Assembly: GCA_030248065.1 (NCBI GenBank)
Contig: JASAMV010006129.1
Span: 92,112 to 156,111 of the forward strand
Direction of reading: 5' to 3'
Origin: Rhynchonema sp. JSB1_4
Lineage: Eukaryota; Nematoda; Chromadorea; Monhysterida; Xyalidae
DNA: 64,000 nucleotides
In this document: positions 12,790-24,777 of the stretch, piece after piece
Position numbering within the stretch: position 1 is the first letter of the stretch
How the letters are laid out: each line of letters starts with the position of its first letter
Program-made: the position numbers and the translations under genes
Notes under the pieces: generated by a model
Seen by the model: the letters and a program-made list of their open reading frames with translations, nothing else
Told to the model about the DNA's origin: nothing
The model's database searches: none

Positions 12790-14700
12790 TGGACATCGTG
12801 CTGCTCACAATAATCGTGAAGAGTGATAAAGCATCGATACTTCGCCTGGATTTAGCCAATTACCACTATCGGTGCAATATCGATTGGGCATGGGAATCGC
12901 GAACAGTGTTGTGGCTGGGAGCTCCCCCACAAAGGTACAGTATCTCCCCCTCGCCGTTGGGTGGCTCCCGCGCTGGGGCACGGTATCTCCCCCTCTCTGA
13001 CCTGGACCACACCGTAACACCCTGGATTTGACGCAAAAATGGTTCGGCTTACTGTACCCATACTGGCGGACGAAAAAAACCGTTTTTTCACGAAAAAAAA
13101 AACAAAAAAAGGGTACCCAAAAAAAACGTTTTTTTCGAGGCCCGAATATTTTTCCATTTGTTTTTCAAGGTGGTTTTTATCGTTTTTTCTTACTTTTCGC
13201 AAAACACAAAACCGATGAGTTTTTTTTGGTTCGGATCAAATTTTGGTCAGATGTTCGGACCAAGATTTTCTATGACAACATACTTTTGTGTCATGTGCTG
13301 ATATCTTGAGCCCAAACACTTTACTTTTTTTGACCAGAACGCTTTGAGTACTGGAAAAGTATTTGAAAAAAAACTGTTTTTTTCGGAAAAAACCGTTATT
13401 TAACGAAAAATAAAGAAAGGTACTTTACGCCAGTATAGGTGTAGTTCCTGGTCCGGCGCGGCGGTTAGCGTACCCATTTTTTCGGAGCGGCAGTTAGTGC
13501 ACCTTCCTCCCTGGGGGCAGTGCTGTGGCAACTTTGGCGGGGCGGGTAGGGTACATAGGTGGAAAAATCCGGGGCGGGTATGGGGTAGTGGATCTGGAAT
13601 CTGGGGGGAATCCGGTTTGGGAGGAGGGAGGGGCAGATTTTTCGGGGCGGGTAGGGTACAATACAAGTTTTTTTGGGTGCCTATTTTTATATACCATAAA
13701 GTGCATATATTTATATTTTCTGCACTTTTAAGCGTGTTCAGTCGAAATTTGGGCATTTTTGACCGAAAAATGGGAATTTTGAAATAAACCTGAGAGACAT
13801 TGTTTGCCGACCAGCGAACCGATAGATTTCCGATATATTATAAAAATACATACGTGAGGCCGGTATTGTCGTTGCCTGTCAGATGAACCTCCCAGCGGTA
13901 TACTTGCGTATTTTTCCGCAAAATATATTTTTGGAAAAAAAACCGTTTTTTTTTCGGAAAAAAAACCGTTTTTTTTCCAAATATTTTTCCAGTACTTAAG
14001 GATGCCCTTGCTCCAAAAACGCCTATTTTGGAGAAAATTTTGTCTGGAAATGGCCTGAAACAGGCTAAAAATGCACCTGGAGATTAAAAAGTGCTCATTT
14101 TGAACTGTTTAGCACCGATTTACATTGGTTTTGACAACATCCTTTCGCAATCTTTGAAAATATTTCGGAATTTTTTGGAAAAAAAACCGTTTTTTTCCAA
14201 AAGTTGCCACTTGGAAAAATTTCCGGAAAAATAAAAACGTATTTTTCCGGGCCTCGGAAAAAAACGGTTTTTTTCGGTTTTTTTCCGAAAAAAAACGGCT
14301 TTTTTCCCGGCCCGCAAGTATTGGGTAGGGTACCAGGGCGGGGCGGGTAGAGGGGTATTGTACTAGGTAGGGGCGGGTAGGGTACCATTGGGGGGACCCC
14401 CCTCCCACCCAGTCACAGCACTGCTTGGGGGAGAGGACCCAAATTCAGGAAAATTCACTTTTTGAGGTCGAAAATTTGACCTATTTTTGCCCCTTTTTGG
14501 AAAAAATTCACCATAAAAAGGGTATTTGGCGACTTTTGACAACATTGACAAAAAAATCATCAATTTTAGGCCTAAAATGCCCATTTTAAGTCCAAAAAAT
14601 GCCTATCTTAGGCAAAAATTGAGGCGGTTAGTGTACCTGGTGCGGCGGTTAGTGTACCTCAGGGTGTCTGTCAGGGGGTCCTCCCCCCAGGAACTACACT
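12790..14700. mobile_element. Nested MITE cluster, part 1
   Basis: Contains a TACTGGC-ended, AAACCGTTTTTT-rich fold-back element at ~13061-13437. This is followed by CAGTGTAGTTCCTGG-family arms (left arm near 13440, right end near 14702) with GGCGGTTAGTGTACC subterminal blocks. A separate GTACCCTACCCGCCCC-type fold-back lies between. Elements are nested, so individual borders are uncertain. No exon is supported inside. Confidence 0.5.
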
Positions 14701-14709
14701 GCCCATGTT

Positions 14710-15270
14710 TTGCCATGCCTTGCGTAAGAGGACGCTACAACTTGTTGTGCTTGTGCGAGTTTGGCTAAGAATGTAAAGCACGGCTGGTTTGCCCGAAATG
14801 TTTCGAAAAATAGCAACAAAGCAACTTTTTCATGCCAACAACAAACACGCGCTCTTTTACGCCACCCACAAGCCAAGAAAACGGCCTCAAATATAATCAT
14901 TTTTGCCTTCGAAATTTCGCATGTACTGGTAATTTATTTGATAAAAAACGTTTTTTCGTACTGGCACCGGCACGTGCTGCCCCAAAGATTCGGCCATGGT
15001 CAGCGTCACCCTAAGACTATACGATATCAAGGCAAATAAATAAAAAAACGCACTCAATCCCAAATTTGCGAAAAGTTTCTTCCGGATCTGAACCGCTAGC
15101 GCTGGGCGTCAAGTAATCAAACAACACAATAGCAGCAATGCAGCAATCAGTCCGAGGCCAGCAAAGCACAAGCAGCTATGGGCGAGATTGAGATGCACGG
15201 TTTGCTTATCGTCTTCTCCAGAAGCTGTCACGCACGAACGATTCTGAAAATTTTCCGAAAATGCGGTCAA
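14710..15270. other. Non-TE island between MITE clusters
   Basis: A stretch of ordinary composition between two MITE piles. A plus frame from ~14761 to 15039 (92 codons) lacks clear splice signals or coding character, so I do not call it a gene. It may be intron or remnant host DNA. Confidence 0.3.
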
Positions 15271-15299
15271 TAGGGTAGGTTAGCCTTTGGGCTCAAGGT

Positions 15300-16990
15300 A
15301 CACTAACCTATACTGGCAGGCGAAAAAAAAACCGGTTTTTTTCCGAAAAAAAACCGAAAAAAAAAACAGTTTTTTTTTCCGAGACCCGAATACTTTTCCA
15401 TTTATTTTTCCGTGGGTACCTTTTCGGTTTTTGATCGGAAAAATATCGGTACTTTATTCCAATTTTTCCAAAAAAATTGTAATGCAAAACTGATGAGTTT
15501 TTCGATTTCAGTGAAAAATTGGCTCGAGCACAAAAATTAACCGGCCCAAAATGGGCCAAAAAGCGTGTAAACCAAGTGTTTTCGACTGACTTCAACACTC
15601 TTCAAGAGCACTCTCGTCACTTCGAACAAATTTTGCACTGAAATTGTTATATTTTTCGAAATTACGTTCTTAAGTACTGGAAAAGTATTTGGAAAAAAAC
15701 GGTTTTTTTTCGAAAAAAACCGTTTTTTTTTCACGAAAAATAAAGAACGGTTCTTTATGACAGTATACACTAACCGCCGCGCCGGACCAGGAACTACACT
15801 GTTTGGAATACCCCCCCCCGTAACAGAGCCCCCAAAATGGGGTCAGTGAGTTGATGGAGCCCCCCCCCTTCTACTTAGGTTTTTACGGTATTAATTCACT
15901 GACCCGAACCTGAAACATTTGTTCCCAGAAATACCCCAACAACCCCAAAAAGGGGTTTGAAAGGATGTTTTTTTCGCTTGTAATCGCATTTATTCGTGTC
16001 TATTCGTCAATAAGAGGCGTATTACGTGCTCTGAACGAACAACAAACGTGCATAAATGTACCTGTGCACCACTATCAAGCCTTAATACACTACTGTATAG
16101 GGGATGTTTGTTACTTAGGGGGGCTCTATTCCGGGTGGGGGCTCTATTAATTCACTGACCCCTTTTTTGGGGGGCTGTATTACGGGGGGCTCTATTCCGG
16201 GGGGCATAGTAGTGGCTGGGGGGGTTGGGGGGGTTACCCCCTCTGAGTACTTACCTACCACAAAACCCGAGGGGGGTTGAGTACTTACCTCTCACAACTG
16301 CAAATCATACCTCTCACAAGCAATTTTATACCTTTTTAAGGCAAAAATCGGTGTTTTTCGACCTTATTTTCCCAAAAATCGCAAACCCACCCATAATACC
16401 TATTTTTAGGCGATTTTCGGCGAAAATTTGGAAAAAGTACTGTTTTTACCTCAATTTTTGGCCAAAATTGTATCACAAAAACGGTGTTTTTTCGCCTTTT
16501 TGGGTGACCAAAATCATACCTCTCACGCTTCCGGTCCCAACCCCGCATTTCAAATTTTCAAACTTTATTTGCAAGCTCACGCAAAGACCTACAACGAGAT
16601 CCGGAAAATACCTGAAAAATAAACATATGAGTGTACGTAACATAATGATAATCATACTTAACTTACCTCCCACACGCCACACATGGGCCTGCCACTACAC
16701 TGGGGGGCTGTATTTAGGTTTTTACGGTACACGACTGTATAGGGGATGTTACTTAGGGGGGGGCTCTATTAATTCACTGACCCCTTTTTTGGGGGGCTGT
16801 ATTACAGGTAGGCATGGGGGCAATACCGATTTTTTGACCCAAGCCAATACCCAATACCCAATACCAGGGCCCACCCCCAATACCCAATACCTCAAATCGG
16901 ACCCAACCCAATACCCAATACTCCGGTTGAGACCCAATACCCAATACCGACCCAATATCAAAAAATTCCAAAATTTTTGAAAAAAATAGG
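15300..16990. mobile_element. Nested MITE cluster, part 2
   Basis: Includes a second TACTGGC-ended AT-rich fold-back (~15310-15776), several ATACAGCCCCCC / GGGTCAGTGAATTAAT elements, and an element at ~16205-16702 with ends related to CAGTGTAGTGGCAGGCCCAT. A second copy of that last element starts at 63777 and runs off the window. Open frames here follow the repeat units and are not genes. Confidence 0.5.
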
Positions 16991-17216
16991 TCTGTTTTGG
17001 ATTTTTGATCGAATACTAGGTAAAATATGACTGAATTTCTCACATTCCTGAACATTGCAGCTGAAAAATAGCGATTTCAAAAGCTGAAAAATTAAAAATT
17101 TTACAAAATTTCAGGGCTCTGAGGCGAAAAATGGGGCAAAACAGGGGTATTGGGTGGCACCCACTACCTGGCGAAGACCCAATCCAATACCCAATACCCA
17201 ATACCAGGGCCACACC

Positions 17217-17611
17217 CAGTGTAGTTCGCAGTTCCTGGTCCGGCGCGGCGGTTAGTGTACGTACCCCTTTTTTGTACGGCGGTTAGTGTACCTCCCTGGG
17301 GGGGAAGGGGGGGGGAAGACCCAAATTCAGGAAAAAGTCACTTTTTGAGGTAGAAAATTTGACCGATTTTTGGCCCTTTTTGGAAAAAATTCTCCATAAA
17401 AAGGGTATTTTGGCGACTTTTGACAACATTGACCTAAAAATTACCCATTTTAGGCCTAAAAATGCCCATTTTAGGCCTAAAATTGCCTATTTTAGTCAAA
17501 AATTGAGGCGGTTAGTGTACCTGGCGCGGCGGTTAGTGTACTAGTGTACCTTGGTCGCGGCGGTTAGTGAACCTTAGGGGGGGACCCCCCTCCCCCCCAG
17601 GAACTACACTG
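17217..17611. mobile_element. hAT-like MITE, CAGTGTAGTTCCTGG family (TTAGTGTACC subtype)
   Basis: The perfect 8-bp duplication GCCACACC (17209-17216, 17612-17619) flanks a ~395-bp element. It begins CAGTGTAGTT and ends in CCAGGAACTACACTG. Both arms carry the GGCGGTTAGTGTACC block. It is inserted into an older element built of CCCAATA heptamers. Confidence 0.75.
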
Positions 17612-19130
17612 GCCACACCCAATACCCAATACCGTAAAAACCTAAATACAGCCCCCCCGGAATAGAGCGAGCCCCCCAAAAAGGGGTCAGTGAATTAATA
17701 GAGGCCAGTGGTGTCGTTGAGAAATCGAAATTTTCCCATACCCAGCCCAATTTTCGGGAAATTTCCCATACATACCCCCAAAAATCAAAAATTTCCCATA
17801 CCAGGGGGGGGGTTTCCAAAACTCAAAAATTTCCCATACCCGAGGGTGGGGGTTTTGAAAAAAATGATCCCAAAAATCTTCTAAAAGTGCCAAAATTGGT
17901 CTAAAAAGTGCTTAAAACAGCGTTTTCTTGCGGTAGTAAGCGATTTTTGACATTTTTGGACGAAAAATGGCCAATTTTGGTACTTCTCGGGGTCAAAAAG
18001 TCATTTCTTAGGGGTGCTTGTTCCAAAAGTGAAAAATTTCCCATACCCCATACCCCCGGCCGATTTCCCATACCCCATACCAGGGGGGGTAACCCCCCCC
18101 CCCAACGACACCACTGGTCGACTGGTGAAAAAATAGAGCCCCCCCCAAAAATACAGCCCCCCCCCCAACTTGGAATTCCCCGCGTGGGTGTCGTAAAGTC
18201 ACGTTCTTGTATAAGACACCTTGTGTACAACGTTTGTGGTTGAGTATATGACGACGTAAAGCCTTTTATGGAAGATCTGGACCTAAAAACACTCACTAAT
18301 GACCAGTAACACCCTGACTGACAGCAGTGTAGTTCCTGGTCCGGAGGGGGAACAGACGTACCCTCCACTATTTTCGGAGGGGGAACAGACGTACCTACCT
18401 GGGGGGGGGGCCCGGGGGGGGGGCCAAGTCCCAATTTGGGGGGCGGGGACGGAAAAAAGTCATTTTTTTGAGGTCGAAAAATTGGACTATTTTTGCCTTC
18501 TTTTGCGAAAAATCCCCTATAAAAAGGGTATTTTGGCGTTTTTTTGGAGGTTTCACCTAAAGTTTACCTATTTTTGGCCTAAAAATGCCTATTTTAGGCC
18601 TAAATTTGCCCATTTTAGGAAAAAATTGGGGGAGCAGACGTACCCGGAGGGGGAACAGTGGGGCAGGCGTACCTCGGAGGGGGAACAGACGTACCCGCGG
18701 GGGGGGTCCCCCCCCTCCCCCCCCCCAGGAACTACACTGACTGACAGAACTCCATTTTCGGGGTATTTTTGGAACATTTTTTGAGATTTTGGGCAGCGAA
18801 AAAATACAGCCCCCCAAAAATAGAGCCCCCCCCCCAAAAATACAGCCCCCCCTAAAAGGGGTCAGTGAAAAAATACAGCCCCCCCTTGTATTTTAGGTTT
18901 TACGGTAGTAGCTACACCACTGGGGGGGGGAAGTCCCAAAATCAGGAAAGTCACTTTTTGAGGTTGAAAATTTGACCTATTTTTACCCCTTTTTGGAAAA
19001 AATTCTTCATAAAAAGGGTATTTTGACGACTTTTGAGAACATTGACCTAAAAATCACACATTTTAGGCCTAAAAATGCCCATTTTAGGCAAAATATTTAT
19101 TTTCTTTTCTTTCAAAAATTGGGACCCGAA
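17612..19130. mobile_element. Nested MITE cluster, part 3
   Basis: Besides the element at 18325-18739, this stretch has CAACGACACCACTG / CAGTGGTGTCGTT ends at ~17706 and ~18100 around CCCATA-repeat arms. It also has AAATACAGCCCCCCC elements and a partial CAGTGTAG-family core at 18920-19120. No gene is seen. Confidence 0.45.
18325..18739. mobile_element. hAT-like MITE, CAGTGTAGTTCCTGG family (ACAGACGTACC subtype)
   Basis: The 8-bp duplication ACTGACAG (18317-18324, 18740-18747) is perfect. Ends are CAGTGTAGTTCCTGG and its inverse. Both arms carry the GGGGGAACAGACGTACC block in place of TTAGTGTACC. The core (AAAAGTCA, TATAAAAAGGGTATTTTGGCG) is shared with the other family members. Confidence 0.75.
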
Positions 19131-19486
19131 ACCGAAAACCGAACCGAAACCTTGACGATGACGACGAACTCCAAAAACCAAAGTGCCTTCATGAGTCACT
19201 CATCCTCATTGCTAAAAGTGCTCTTTTTATGATTTCAACTTGTAGCTGGGATGTGCGATCAGAACGAAACCCAGATAAAATTAATCGGTTAAAAATTGGC
19301 CGACATCGAAGCGACTGAATCGGCCCAACCGGGAACAAAAATAATTTTGGACCAGCTGCATTTTTATTGAAAAAAAAAACAGGGACACCTGGTACTCTGG
19401 CCATGAAACATTCAGAAAAATAGTCCTTTTTATATGAAAGCAAAGAAGCATTTCTTGGAACACTTGATGTTAGCCAGCTGACTGGT

Positions 19487-19873
19487 TCAGACTGAGCCGT
19501 GGACAGTGGGCGATTGACTACAACTTCCCAGTTCCCAAGTTTTATGTGGTTCAACTTCAGAATCGTCCACAAACACAAATGTGAATGGCCGAGCGCCGCC
19601 GCTGGGCTTGCAAACTTGTGATGACTTCGAATTCACGTTGACCTGCTCTACAAAGGTGTTCAAAAGTTGATCTGTCATTTGCAGGTCTGGGAAACAATCC
19701 TGGAGCACAACGTCGCTTCTGCCCCAACATGATCCCATCACATCATCATCTTTGTGCTGGCTAATCTGTCGCAAAATGCATTCACTCGAAGATAAACCCA
19801 AATCCACACTTGGGACGAACGGGACAGTGACATCGTCGGTGGTGTGAATGCACCTTAAATGATCCATTGACAC
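19487..19873 (-). CDS. Unrecognised exon of a minus-strand gene
   Basis: An open frame of 128 codons with a mixed, protein-like composition (for example DLQMTDQLLNTFVEQVN and RPFTFVFVDDSEVEP), unlike the low-complexity frames of the neighbouring MITEs. The start would be at 19873 or 19867 (MDHLRCIH). A downstream exon may lie at 19390-19460, but the junction is unclear. No domain recognised. It borders the MITE pile on its 3' side, so the gene may be truncated. Confidence 0.5.
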   Translation of the reverse strand: MSMDHLRCIHTTDDVTVPFVPSVDLGLSSSECILRQISQHKDDDVMGSCWGRSDVVLQDCFPDLQMTDQLLNTFVEQVNVNSKSSQVCKPSGGARPFTFVFVDDSEVEPHKTWELGSCSQSPTVHGSV

Positions 19874-20425
19874 TCAGAGTATCACATCCACCGTTGTATC
19901 AATATTGTTCTAAGGCCACTAGATGGGAAAGTGCGGATTATTCAATGAGTATTGTCTCTGATTTTTAACAGATGTAATAATATGTATGTTAAGAGGGAAT
20001 TGAAATCATGGAGAACAAAAAATGTTTTTTGGCAAAGCTGCACGCATACATGATTTCAGGCCCTTGCCGTTAGACCTTTTTTGTAATTTGACTTATCCGG
20101 GTCAACAATTATTTTTGGGTCCTTGATTGATAAGCCAAGCTATACCAACTGGTTCAGCAATAAACTGCCATCTACGGAACCTAGGCATTTTCCGGAAACA
20201 TCCGCATCTACCGATAAGAGTCATAATTTTTAATTTTCAAAAAAATACCCATGGTTGTTGTTTTTATCGTAATCTTGTTCGAGAGTTCCCTGTCCAGAGA
20301 ATGATTGCAACATGAGCAATATTTTCACCAAAAATTAGCATAAATATGTGAACTAAAGGCTGTGATATAGCAAGACGTTGCTCACAGAAGTTTGATAACA
20401 AGATCCTGTTGTGTGTGATTATCAG

Positions 20426-21560
20426 GTTCCATAAACGTGTACTTGTAAACTTAGCAGCAAATCGTAATGAAAGATCGTGTTTGTGTTCCGGTTCAAACTC
20501 CGGTACTCCATCGGAAGTTTTATCAGACGCGGCTGCAGCCATAAGGTACGTGCGTGAAAAAATTAACTTCAAAGATCAAATTCTGATGTTTCACCGGTAC
20601 GCAATCAACAGTGCCTGGCCCGGCGACATCCGAAGTCGCCTGATTTCCATGCTAGACCACTGGGGTCTCAGAGGCGACACGATCAAAAACTTCATCACTC
20701 ATCCGCATGACGATAATAAAATCGACGCCGAACTCTTCGTCGACCCAAAATCGCAAATGGTGATTCTGCACACTCAGCTGGTCGATTACCATGACGCGAC
20801 AGGGCATTGCCAAATGTGTACTCACCCTGACATTCAGGGTTCGTATGCTGCAGAGTGCATGCACACGTTCCTGAGTCAAATAGCGTCGAAACAATTTCGA
20901 ACACAGCAACACATTCATGGTGTTCTTGACGGATTGGTTGAGGGGCTAACCGATTTGAGTCCGAAATACGGCACTGTCGTCAAGCTGCATGATATCATTG
21001 GGGCATTTGTTTCCCCGCATGTCATTCAGCTGCTCAAGGAAGCTCCCGAAGTTCGTTATGTTCTGTTTGAGTTTCAATGCAAATGACCTGTTCGGTCCTA
21101 TCTCGCAGCACTGCCTTGTCCTGTCTCGATCACGTGATTCTTTGTACACCCGCTATAATGGTAAATAATGCAAAATAAATGAAATGAAAAAGAAAGCCGC
21201 AAATAATGGTATAAATCTCGACATATCCTCAGTACAACAAGTCAGGTAATGGGCAGACACGAGCCAGATCACCGACTTCAGTGCCAGCCAATATTGTAAT
21301 CTAAACTAACAATTGATGTCAAAAATTGTTTGCAGATCGCTGCCCCGCCACCGTTATATTTCGATCGCCTCAAACAATCGGACCTGGACATTGTCTACAA
21401 CACTTTCACCCACAACGAAGCCCACAACAAAGATTTTTTCCAACGTTGCATCACCAAAATGCCCTCAATCTGTATGCGCACGCAAAATGGCGATGATCTG
21501 GTGGCATTCAAGTTGATGCAACCGGACCACATGATGCGACATTACTATGTGATGCATTAT
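20426..21560 (+). pseudogene. Truncated GLYAT/FR47-like N-acyltransferase paralogue
   Basis: A large exon (20426-21050, acceptor gattatcag) encodes the N-terminal part and ends EAPE before a GT. The second exon (from 21336, acceptor tttgcag) begins IAAPPPLYFDRLKQSDLD and continues to LVAFKLMQPDHMMRHYYVM. It is colinear, with the same intron phase, with the intact paralogue just downstream (LAAPDGFYFDAVRECDLD, then LVAFEFVTSSLMLHHLFVM). After HYYVM the frame diverges: the acyl-CoA-binding motif A exon (RRKG-L-A in the neighbour) is missing, and no replacement is visible before the next gene starts. It also lacks an intron that the paralogue has in this domain. I call it a truncated copy; an unseen short exon could still rescue it. 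Confidence 0.55.
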
Positions 21561-21968
21561 GCTGTTGACATTTCTTGTTTGAGCTGTGGAGCTCACATTG
21601 CACCAGTCGTTCCAACTCGCAGAAATCGTCCTGCAGGGATTCAATGCAAAAAATCAGACCACATGTGAAATATTATCGTTCAAGTGTGATCGTGTGGGGT
21701 AAACACCCAGAATTGTTGTGTATCAAGGCCATCAAACCGTTTGCACAGACAAAACCTTCCACACAAAGATGCGCCTATCACAGAAAACTGTGCCTGAAAA
21801 AAAAACAGCGTGAAACATTCGGCTGACTTGACCGCACACGCCGCACAAAAAACTGAGTGCAATGAGAGAGCATCCATGTGTGAAAACTTGCCGAAGTCAC
21901 ACAGTTTGCCTCAGTTTCACAAAAAAGCACACTTTGCCAAAAACCGTTGTGCAGTTTCAAGGGGCACA

Positions 21969-23288
21969 ATGAACCTGATCAATCATTCAGCAAAATTTCT
22001 TTCCTCAAACGTCAAACTGCCAACCAGCGTTGCGACATGGCTGCCTCATTGCTCAAATCTACAGGCGCACTTCAGTTTTTATCAAAATCGAGAGAAAAAC
22101 GACAGACAAATAGAGATCTCACTGCTTTCTGACCACGAAACTTTCGAAAGTTCCCATTTAATTGTGCTCATTTCGCGACTCAAGGCCAGTGTGGCTGGAT
22201 GCATGAGGATTTTTATCAATCCAGACGTTTGTGGGCCACAGAACGACTCCGATCAATGGACGCCAAGTCAAGAAACTGCTCTGAATGTCATCCGAGGTTT
22301 TTTCGATCACGAAGACTTGGGAAAATCCCGCCACGTCTACTACGGTTCTTTGCCCGAGCAAATCGCATCGTGGATTCTCAATGGTCCGGAACAACGCGTG
22401 TCATCAGATGGTACGATTGCGTCGATGTTTTGGTTGAGTCGAGAAGCTGTCGAGCGCCTGAAAATTGAACCACTAGTGGGTGAATGAAGGTATTTTCAAG
22501 TGGTTTGTCTTTCAGCATTTTTACATTTATTCTGATTGAAACATCAGCTTGCCGCACCCGATGGTTTCTATTTCGACGCGGTCCGTGAGTGCGACCTGGA
22601 CACGGTCATATCAACTTATCCCGAACCATCCCAGGAACATGACATCTATCGGCGTCCATGGTTTGCTTCGCTGATCAATGGTATCCCAACTTTCGCGGTT
22701 TTTCCATTTTATTTTCGCCAATGAGGTTCTGAAAATGTCCGAGGACGTCTTTTAGACATGCCCAACATTTGCCTGCGCGAGCAAGGGAATGACCGACTGG
22801 TGGCATTCGAGTTCGTGACCAGCTCGCTGATGTTGCATCATTTGTTTGTGATGCCCGAGTTCAGAAGGAAAGGTAATAACCTGGATCTGTTCATTTGTTT
22901 GTTCACAAAAATTCTTCCATAAGCGTGCAAAAGCGTAGTCTAGAATGAGCTTTTAGACAGAGGACAAAAATGAAATGAGAGCATGCTCATTTGCGTTGAA
23001 GGTGATCGATGCACCAGGTCGTCGTCAGTGCGAAAGGAACCAGCTGTACCCAAAAATCAATGATATCCATTGATTATTCGATAAATCGAATTTTGCTAAT
23101 CAGGTCTGGCCAATTTGCTCGAGCACCGTTTCCTACAAGCACTGCTTCGACATCAATCATCTATTGAGCCACACAAATGCGTCACATTGAGTAACCGTGA
23201 AGCACTGGAATTCACAGGAAGTGAAAAACAATCGAAAATTTGGACTTTGTCATCGAATAGAGTACTCGTGTTCAGTTGGCAGCCGTAA
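21969..23288 (+). CDS. GNAT-fold N-acyltransferase, glycine N-acyltransferase-like (FR47)
   Basis: Five exons read cleanly: 21969-22475, 22548-22680, 22756-22872 and 23104-23288, with a start at MNLINHSAKF; the first exon may itself be split. All junctions are GT-AG and in phase. The C-terminal half is a GNAT domain: YFDAVRECDLDTV, then MPNICLREQGNDRLVAFEF, then LHHLFVMPEFRRKG joined to LANLLEHRF. RRKG-L-A matches the acetyl/acyl-CoA pyrophosphate-binding motif A (R/Q-x-x-G-x-G/A). The N-terminal half resembles the regulatory half of GLYAT proteins only in length and order. Likely role: transfer of an acyl group from acyl-CoA to an amine such as an amino acid; the substrate cannot be read. 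Tandem with a truncated copy upstream. Confidence 0.7.
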
Positions 23289-23299
23289 GGCAGCTTTTT

Positions 23300-24480
23300 G
23301 TATGTGATTCTTATGGTTTGTTGGATTTATTGATGGTTGTGTATACGGTACGCACCGGAGTGTCCCGTCCAGAGTCCCCTTTGGGTTCCAATCCGAAAAA
23401 GTGTGAAAATCCTACTCTTTTTGTCGCTGACTAACGATCTACTGTACGTATTATTTAGATACTTTATCTCAAGAATAAAACATCAGGAACGATACAACAC
23501 TAGTTGGGCGAAATCTAACTTGAGAAGTCCGGTCTTGCCTGAGGATTAAGACATTCGTGATTTTGATTTTCTGATTACACGAATTTCCACCATCGTAAAA
23601 GCTGCTTCCGGATAATAACCAATAAATTTCGAAATGGGCATGAAACAAAAGTCACGTGACCAAGATAAAACCGGACCGACCAAATACCCAAATTTGATTT
23701 CGGTCCGTCGATCAAGAAATAAGAAGCACAAAGAAACATAAATATCGATGACACAAAAAAGAAGAACGATAAGCAGGCATCAAAAAAGCATAGATAATAT
23801 GCTGTATAATTCATAAAATTCAACAACAGCAGGTTAATAAATAACAGAATAAAATATACAAAATATACGTGACGGTGGTGTGCCATTACAATGCGGTCCC
23901 AGTATTTAATTGTCAGTGAAAACATCAAAACCAGTGAAGCGTCAACAACCCAAGGTCAACTTCACTCCAATGTTAGCTGAAGGCGAAGGCGAAAGCCCCT
24001 AAAAGTGCCGTAACGAGCCTGTAACTCTCATGGTGAGGAATTTTCTTAGTGGGAGCATTTTCAATTTCATGGAAAATTAAGAATTATTGCAAAAAAAACA
24101 ATTCCACAACTTGTTCCCAGGCACAAAAGCTATACTTCACGCAAATTTACAATCAAGTGAAGAATTCACAAACAGTGATCGAACGGGATTGTTTATCGGG
24201 ATTGTGCTTGGATTTCTTAACGGGGTTGATATTTTTCGGATCGGTGTCGGAATTGATAAGGATCGATGTTACAGTTTGGTACAATACTTATCGTATCTGA
24301 CTGATGTGTTTCATTTTTGTACCCGTAGTTATGCCGTACAAAACATCTGCAGTAGAAATTAGTCCAAATGGCACCAATCATCCACGGAACGGAATTTTAT
24401 CGGGATTGAAGCTCTCCGGATCGGGATCGGGTTTCCCGTTCGAAGGCTGGTAACAAAAGCAACCACATTGTAAGAAAGAG
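23300..24480. other. Intergenic stretch
   Basis: Between the acyltransferase and the next coding block. Open frames are short and AT-rich without splice-bounded coding blocks. Repeated GGGATTG/CGGATCGG(G) motifs occur at 24180-24440. Nothing else supported. Confidence 0.35.
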
Positions 24481-24493
24481 GCAAAAATTCACA

Positions 24494-24714
24494 TCAGCGG
24501 GACCGTGCTATTACCAGGGAACCACATCGAGCCAGAAGTTCGTTCCACTTCAAATTCGTGCACTTCAGCGTTCCCATCAACTCGCCGCTGGCGTCATTGC
24601 TGCTGACTTGCAATTGCGTGTTCGACGGATAGAACTTGGCCTCTTGATCCGATAAAATCGGGTTGGCACCCACTAGCACAATATAATTGTGCAGCTTTGG
24701 CTCGGTGCACGCCC
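24494..24714 (-). CDS. Exon of an unrecognised minus-strand gene
   Basis: Frame reads WACTEPKLHNYIVLVGANPI through QLQVSSNDASGELMGTLKC to NELLARCGSL. A plausible donor (CCCTG then gtaata) follows on the minus strand. Codon use and amino-acid mix look genuinely coding, with several Cys and alternating hydrophobic residues as in a beta-rich extracellular domain. Neighbouring exons were not found. Family not recognised; the pattern S-x-N-D-x-x-x-E-L recurs in the gene at 56.7-58.7 kb. Confidence 0.5.
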
Positions 24715-24777
24715 ATCTGTTTCTAATTCACTCAAATGATTGAATTTCCATATTGTTTTTTGCCCTACCTTATCACC

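Noticed and set aside
10680..19200. Long Gly/Pro/Lys-Phe-rich frames
   Set aside because: They follow G/C homopolymers and AAAACCGTTTT palindromes of the MITEs; the same frames recur with each repeat copy.
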